Shown in pieces: positions 42,414 to 47,227 of a stretch of 47,227 bases of DNA. The translations under genes were made by a program, and so were the position numbers. Every line of letters begins with the position of its first letter. The first letter of the stretch is position 1. The notes beneath the pieces are model-generated. The model saw only the letters and a program-made list of their open reading frames with translations, searched no databases and was not told the origin of the DNA. The DNA is from Lactifluus volemus (lineage: Eukaryota; Basidiomycota; Agaricomycetes; Russulales; Russulaceae), in assembly GCA_022376515.1 (NCBI GenBank), contig WTXI01000279.1:1-47227 (forward strand), written 5' to 3'.

Positions 42414-44692
42414 ATGGCATTCTCAGGTGCCTTGGTGACTCTTTCCTTCTCAATCCAATCCCCCAAGCACAAGATCTAACTTTTTTGCCCGCCCAGACTC
42501 TCACGGATCTGAACGATTACATTACACCCTCTCAAGCCTGTATCAAGCCCATCGAACAGTCTAACGTCCCCCCAAAGGCTCGTGGTCCCGGAGATGCAAC
42601 GGTACGTGTGGCCATTCTCCACTACTTCTGAAACTGATGTGTTTGTGCCGACAAATGCAGACAGAGATTCAGATCGACGCAAGCGGTACCTATTACGAAG
42701 TGGGCCATGGTACAGAGTCAAGCGGGGGCAGGGGCAAAACACAGAAGCTCCAAACTGCCGAGATAAGTCTGAACGATTGTCTAGCGTGCAGGTGTGGCGT
42801 ACCCCTTTCGCCGATACTCCTTCTTTATTCCCGACTCACCGAAAATCATCCGTGTGGTTGACTAGTGGATGCATCACCTCGGCAGAGTCAGTCCTCATCA
42901 CCCTCCAATCGCACGCCGAAGTCCTCTCCGTCCTCGCTGCGAACCCGAGTCCGGGGTCGCCAGGGCATCGAACCCCCGTGCTCTCCATCGCCCCACAATC
43001 GCTCGCCTCGCTTGCCGTCGCACTCAGCCCTAGGGTTGCCGCTACCTCCGGCGTGCCAATCCCACTTGCGCGCATGCTCAGACGCGTGCGCGCGTTTGCG
43101 ACGCGCACTCTTGGTTTTACCCATGTCTACGATACGACTTTTGCACGGGAGATCGCGCTGCGCGAACATGCACGTGAGTTTTTCGAAAGGAAGGGGCGGG
43201 TGGCTAGTAGCAGTAATAGCGTAGGCGTGTTGCCAATGCTCTCGAGTGCGTGTCCCGGATGGGTGTGTTATGCCGAGAAGACGCACAGCGAAATGCTGCC
43301 GTTCATCGCCGCGACGAAAAGTCCGCAGCAGGTGATGGGTACGCTCGTTAAAGAGTGGCTGGCTCCGCACTATTGGGATAAGGCGTACGCAAACATTTTT
43401 CTCGGGAACGCGACCTTCTCCTGCTCTTGGCTGACCGAATGCGTGGACCCCATAGCCCCAACGAAGTATACCACGTCACAGTGATGCCGTGTTACGACAA
43501 GAAGCTCGAGGCGTCGCGCTCGGACTTTTATAACGAGCAATACGCGACGCGCGATGTCGACTGCGTGCTCACGACAGGCGAGCTCTTACTGCTCGCCCAA
43601 GAGCACGATGTCGATCTCTCCCTCCCCATCCCAGACGAGGATATCCCACCACACCCATCGTCAGCCTTTGACTCTGCCACCAGTCCTGTCTTGCCTGATC
43701 TCCTCATTCACCCTGGTTCCTCCTCTGGCTCGTACCTCCACTCATTAATGCAGGCCGTAGCTCGGGCCTATCCCCACCCACTCACGCTCGAATCGAAGAC
43801 CCTCCGCAACGCCGATCACGTCGAGCACACGCTACGAGACTCGTCATCGGGCGCTACCGTCTTTCACGGCGCGACATGCTATGGCTTCCGGAACTTGCAG
43901 AACGTCGTCCGGCGTGTCGGGCGCGCGGCAGGTGTGCAAGTTGGGCGAGGCGCAGCGGGACGGCTGGCGGGCGGTCTACGGAGTAGCGCGATCAACAAGG
44001 CATCGGTGGCGGGTGGAAGTGCGAGTGGGGCATACGACTATGTTGAAGTGATGGCGTGTCCAGGTGGATGCGTTGGGGGCGGTGGGCAGCTACGGGGCCC
44101 AGAGAAGAAGAAAGCAATGAGGAAGGAGATGACGACAGAGACCGCAGGGGACGCGGAGGGGTTCATACGTGATTGGGCGGTGGAAGGGGTGTTTCCTGGG
44201 GGCCTTCCTCCTCTACCACACGACGACGGCAAGATAGGCGCGAATCCAGAAGCGGCAGGAGAAGCGCCCTGGAGCACACGCGCTTGGACACGTGAGGCCG
44301 AACGCGCCTATTGGGGTGGTCCAGCGCCCGAACCGGTCCTACTTCCTACCCCTCCGGCGTCTCCCAAGTCCGGAGCTGGCACGTGCGCTGGAGCTGGAGC
44401 TGATCGAGGTTACCACCAGGATCAAGACCGGGAGGAAACTGGTTATCTATCATCGTTTGATGAGGATGATCTCGAGACGCTCATCGTTCGCGTGTTCAAA
44501 GAACTCGCAATCGGTGCGCCACCAAGGCGGGACGAGGCAGGGTCGGGGGCAGGGCTAGAGACATCAGTGGTGGGGGGAACGATGACGATGATGGATGATG
44601 ACAATAGTGATATGACCGGGCGCGCAACACATTTTCGGACACAATACCGTGCTGTGGAGAGCGAGGTTGTCGGACTTGGTGTCAAGTGGTAG
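42414..44692 (+). CDS. NAR1: cytosolic Fe-S cluster assembly factor NAR1
   Basis: Iron-hydrogenase-like protein of the CIA machinery that passes [4Fe-4S] clusters to cytosolic and nuclear proteins. Five exons: 42414-42434 (only MAFSGAL), 42497-42601, 42661-42791, 42866-43384 and 43456-44692. The joins keep frame and rebuild MAFSGAL|TLTDLNDYITPSQACIKP. N-terminal cluster cysteines are in SQACIKP and NDCLACSGC; later ones are in SACPGWVCYAEK, VMPCYDKKLEASR and VMACPGGCVGGGG. C-terminal SFDEDDLETLIVRVF is variable tail. The protein is longer than yeast Nar1 because of Gly/Ala-, Pro- and Asp-rich inserts (about 44000-44620). The tiny first exon explains why a simple ORF search misses the start. 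Confidence 0.93.
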
Positions 44693-45197
44693 TTGAAAAT
44701 AAAAAAAGTTATTGTTCGCCCGATTCGGTTGACTTTTGAGAGTGATGATCGGGGGAATGGAATGACGAAATGTTTAGCACGGTGAATTTTTTGATCAGTT
44801 GTATCGATGGTGGCCAAGGCGATAAGATCCGAGACAGCGTCGTATGGTTTCATCTTCTCGTGAGTGGAGCGAGCAGAACCGACAAGCATGCTGCACCACG
44901 TCAATCAAACATGTGGGTTCGTCGAGCTAAGCGACATTAAGGGAAAAAAAAAAAGACAGAGGCTCGTGTATTTGTGACCAACTAAGAGAGGATCTAAGTA
45001 CGAAGAAGCGGTGCTAATACACTGGATATTTGGATTGATTGATGTAAGTGAAATACAACTAATGGATGGCCTAAACACGTGCATAGTCGCAGGCAGATGG
45101 GCGGTTGCGTGGGCGTATGTTGAAATAGTAATGGGGGTCATGAAGGATCAAAACGAAAGGAGAGCGCCAAAGTTACGATTACATGACGAGGGGTGTG
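44693..45197. other. intergenic, convergent 3' ends
   Basis: No gene; space between the convergent NAR1 and Cys-rich gene 3' ends. AATAAA occurs at 44698, just after the NAR1 stop, as a possible polyadenylation signal. Confidence 0.5.
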
Positions 45198-45757
45198 CTA
45201 GCGCCTGCCAGTGCGCTGCTGCTTTCCAGGTCCACGGTACCAATAATCGCAATCTGAACAATATTCAGGCGTGCTCGCCGTAACGGTCTCTTTCGCATCT
45301 GGACCGAAGAACTGCGGGGAAAGGTGGAGAGAATTGCATCAGCGCGGGGAAACTGAATGGGTCAAGGGGAACCGCAAATGCATACCTTATCGCAATAGCA
45401 CGGGTGGCAAAGTTTTGGGTGGTCGATGGACCATACACAATAGCGATTGCCGCAATCGATCTTTCGTAACTTCTTGGTCTGTAAACGATTTAGTGAGCGT
45501 TTGAGGCACGGGCGGACCGGAGAAGAGAAGAGAACGCAAACGTGCAACCTGTTTGGGGAAAAAGGAACGGAGCTTACGATTACATAGTGCTGTGACGTGG
45601 GTGTTAGGAACAGAATTTAAACGCAAGTGTTTCGGAACGGTTACTCACACCACAGCCGTGCTTTGTGCCTTCACTAAAAGATCCGGAAGATGTAATGTGA
45701 GGAACGGAAGAGGGATGGGGGAGGGGGGAAGGTAACGTACGTTTCGAGGTTACACAT
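45198..45757 (-). CDS. 86-residue cysteine-rich protein in five small exons
   Basis: Exons 45757-45741, 45673-45649, 45589-45578, 45478-45386 and 45311-45198 (17, 25, 12, 93 and 114 bases) join in frame with GT-AG introns from ATG to TAG. The product begins MCNLETEGTKHGCGHYVI, continues KIDCGNRYCVWSIDHPKLCH with PCYCDK, and ends FFGPDAKETVTASTPEYCSD with CDYWYRG and a basic QQRTGRR tail. Ten cysteines and two or three histidines occur in pairs (CGHY, DCG..YC, LCHPCYC, YCSDC), which suggests zinc binding. There is no signal peptide, so it is probably intracellular. Small basidiomycete proteins with CGH, C.LS.H and a C-terminal CxxC have this look, but I cannot name a family. No single exon is long enough to be seen as an ORF, except the last two. 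Confidence 0.75.
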
Positions 45758-46150
45758 GAGTAAAAAAGAGATGGGGGGGGGGACGGGTGAATGAATAGGG
45801 TAGAAGTGGAATGGATTATTGGAGAGTTGTAGTGAAGGGAGAGAACTGGGGAAGGGGGGATGGAATTAGTAGAGAATGATAGAGAGGGAGGGGGGATTAT
45901 AAAGGGAATATATAAGGAATAGAGAGAGGAGAGGAGTTGGGCGAGCGTCAGTGGTCGTGTGTTGGTGGAACGGGTAACGGGAACGGGAACGGGTATGGGA
46001 ACGGCCTCGGAATGGCCGGGTCAAGCCAGGTCAGGCCAGAGTTTGTCGGGAGCGGAGCGTTCGACTCGACTCGACCCAGAACCAGACCGTGCGAGGAAAC
46101 TGACAGTTTGTGTTGGGCTGTCACAGTTCTCTTGTCACACTTTTGGGACC
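45758..46150. other. divergent promoter region, purine-rich
   Basis: Between the Cys-rich gene (minus) and TLG2 (plus). Plus strand is purine-rich with G-runs (gagatgggggggggga at about 45768) and a gggaacgggaacgggtatgg repeat near 45977-45998. No gene. Confidence 0.5.
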
Positions 46151-46154
46151 CATG

Positions 46155-47227
46155 TCATCCTCTACTACATTCATCCAACGACACGCTCACGTACTCTCCT
46201 CTTCATTTCCTATCGTGATTCTAGCGCACGCGCACCACCCACCTCTCGTAGTAGTGGTCGCCAGTACCAAGACGCTTATCATACCAACGATGAAAATGAG
46301 GGTCTCATCGACCACCAGGGTACACCCCACATTTCTCTAGACGTGGAACTACCCCGAAATGGTTCGTAAGATCTGAGTGCCATATTTCCCGAATATTTCC
46401 CATTCGATGGCCCCAAAAAACAGGGTCGACTACGTAGAACAGGTAGAGGAAATACTTGCCGCCACCCACGCCAAAGGTGCGCGTTCGTTTCGACCTCTCC
46501 AAGTCAGTTGATCGCTGTGTTTTTGCCCCCATGACTAAACCTTGTTCAATTTCTCAGTCGCTGCTTTGGACAAACTTCACGCAAAGCATGTACTTCCGGG
46601 ATTTGCGGACCGAACTACGGAAGAACGAGAAATTCAAGTGGCTACTAACGAGATCACCAAAGTAACTGAAACATGAATTCCTTATCACTCATCTCCGCCG
46701 CTTCTCGCTTATCCCGGTTATCATCTAACAGGATTTCCGTCAATGCCAGGCCCTAATTCAGCGTATCGGCACCACTCATCATCACTTTCCGCCAACAGTC
46801 GTTCAACATCACGCGCTCGCAGCTAAGAACACTCAACGTGGTCTCGCCGCTAAAGTCCAAGAGTTAACTGCCACCTTCCGAAAAAGGCAGCGAGTGTATA
46901 TGGAAAGTGAGTTACCTGTCCCTCTACCCATTAACCCCATATGTCGATATACCCCGTACCCGTCTGACTTGTCCTCGCGTAGAACTCCAAGGCCATGCGA
47001 TCAAGAATCAAGATCTTCTCCTCCCCTCCGGGGTCAGTCCAGATTCGTTAGACCAAGACGTCGAAGCAACGGTATTGCCTCGCTTTCCCCTTTTTTTTTC
47101 GATCTATTCACTTGACCGTACCCAGTCCCCTCGTCAACTCGTTGACCAACAACAACTCCAACCTGACCTCACTGCACGTGATCGAGAGCTCACCGAAATT
47201 GCAAAATCTATTGCCACCCTAGCGGAG
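46155..47227 (+). CDS. TLG2: Tlg2/syntaxin-16 t-SNARE, 5' part (cut by window end)
   Basis: Qa-SNARE of the trans-Golgi network and endosomes. Six exons are visible: to 46365, 46424-46476, 46558-46661, 46732-46906, 46983-47071 and 47126 onward, all in phase. The first exon has TRSRTLLFISYRDSSARAPP, then GLIDHQGTPHISLDVELP. Next come VDYVEQVEEILAATHAK, VAALDKLHAKHVLPGFADRT (the Habc region), TKDFRQCQALIQRIGTT, GLAAKVQELTATFRKRQRVY and LQGHAIKNQDLLLPSG. The last exon starts the SNARE helix (ARDRELTEIAKSIATLAE) at the window edge; the rest and the membrane anchor are outside. The exact start is unresolved: the ATG at 46155 is in another frame than TRSRTLLF, while the in-frame ATG lies far upstream at 45959. 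A short 5' intron or a base error could explain this. Confidence 0.87.

Noticed and set aside
42888..43370. 160-codon minus-strand ORF
   Set aside because: Antisense of NAR1 exon 4, which has the conserved cysteines in the plus frame.
1..47227. tRNA, rRNA and snoRNA genes
   Set aside because: I looked for box-B-like GTTCGANTC words and paired stems; isolated matches (for example 16321) lacked an acceptor stem. None could be supported.

Overview
The window is nuclear DNA of a filamentous basidiomycete. Genes are cut by many introns of about 50-60 bp with GT-AG ends and are packed tightly on both strands. Several families here are typical of Agaricomycetes: FunK1 kinases, a Plavaka-type transposase and a PL14-like secreted lyase. 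The FunK1, Plavaka and PD-(D/E)XK content suggests a Cantharellales genome of the Rhizoctonia/Ceratobasidium kind. That placement is inference from recall, not from a search.

Layout. 1-9,000: accessory region with four diverged copies of one membrane-anchored DUF1771-Smr gene. Copy 1 (minus) and copy 4 (plus) are open; copies 2 and 3 are decayed, and a 90-bp hAT-like MITE sits in copy 3. 9,600-15,000: housekeeping block with a GTPBP1-type GTPase (minus), a coiled-coil protein with an NFKBIL1-like C-terminus (plus) and a small conserved-looking gene (minus). 15,000-18,900: almost 4 kb without a convincing gene, including a pyrimidine-rich tract. 18,900-31,400: a FunK1 kinase relic split by an ~11.4-kb mobile element (called A). 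A carries an intact accessory gene and a divergently transcribed Plavaka transposase. It also carries scrambled ribonucleotide-reductase pieces, one of which is split by a second, 3.35-kb element (B). B shares the terminal sequence of A and carries part of an M1 aminopeptidase. 31,500-32,450: two small orphan genes, one broken.

32,500-47,227: gene-dense core. In order: a GPI-remodelling metallophosphoesterase (CDC1/TED1 type), phosphomevalonate kinase (ERG8), a vacuolar amino-acid transporter (AVT type), a secreted GPI-type PL14 lyase, the cytosolic Fe-S assembly factor NAR1, an 86-residue Cys-rich protein in five tiny exons, and the 5' part of the endosomal syntaxin TLG2, cut by the window end.

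The core genes do not form one pathway; they are ordinary fungal neighbours. The biology worth following is in the accessory half: the anchored Smr family turning over by duplication and decay, and the nested, gene-fragment-carrying transposon with palindromic subterminal arrays and an intron that looks as if it arose by tandem duplication. Exon limits were derived by hand from splice signals and reading frame, so small boundary errors are possible.
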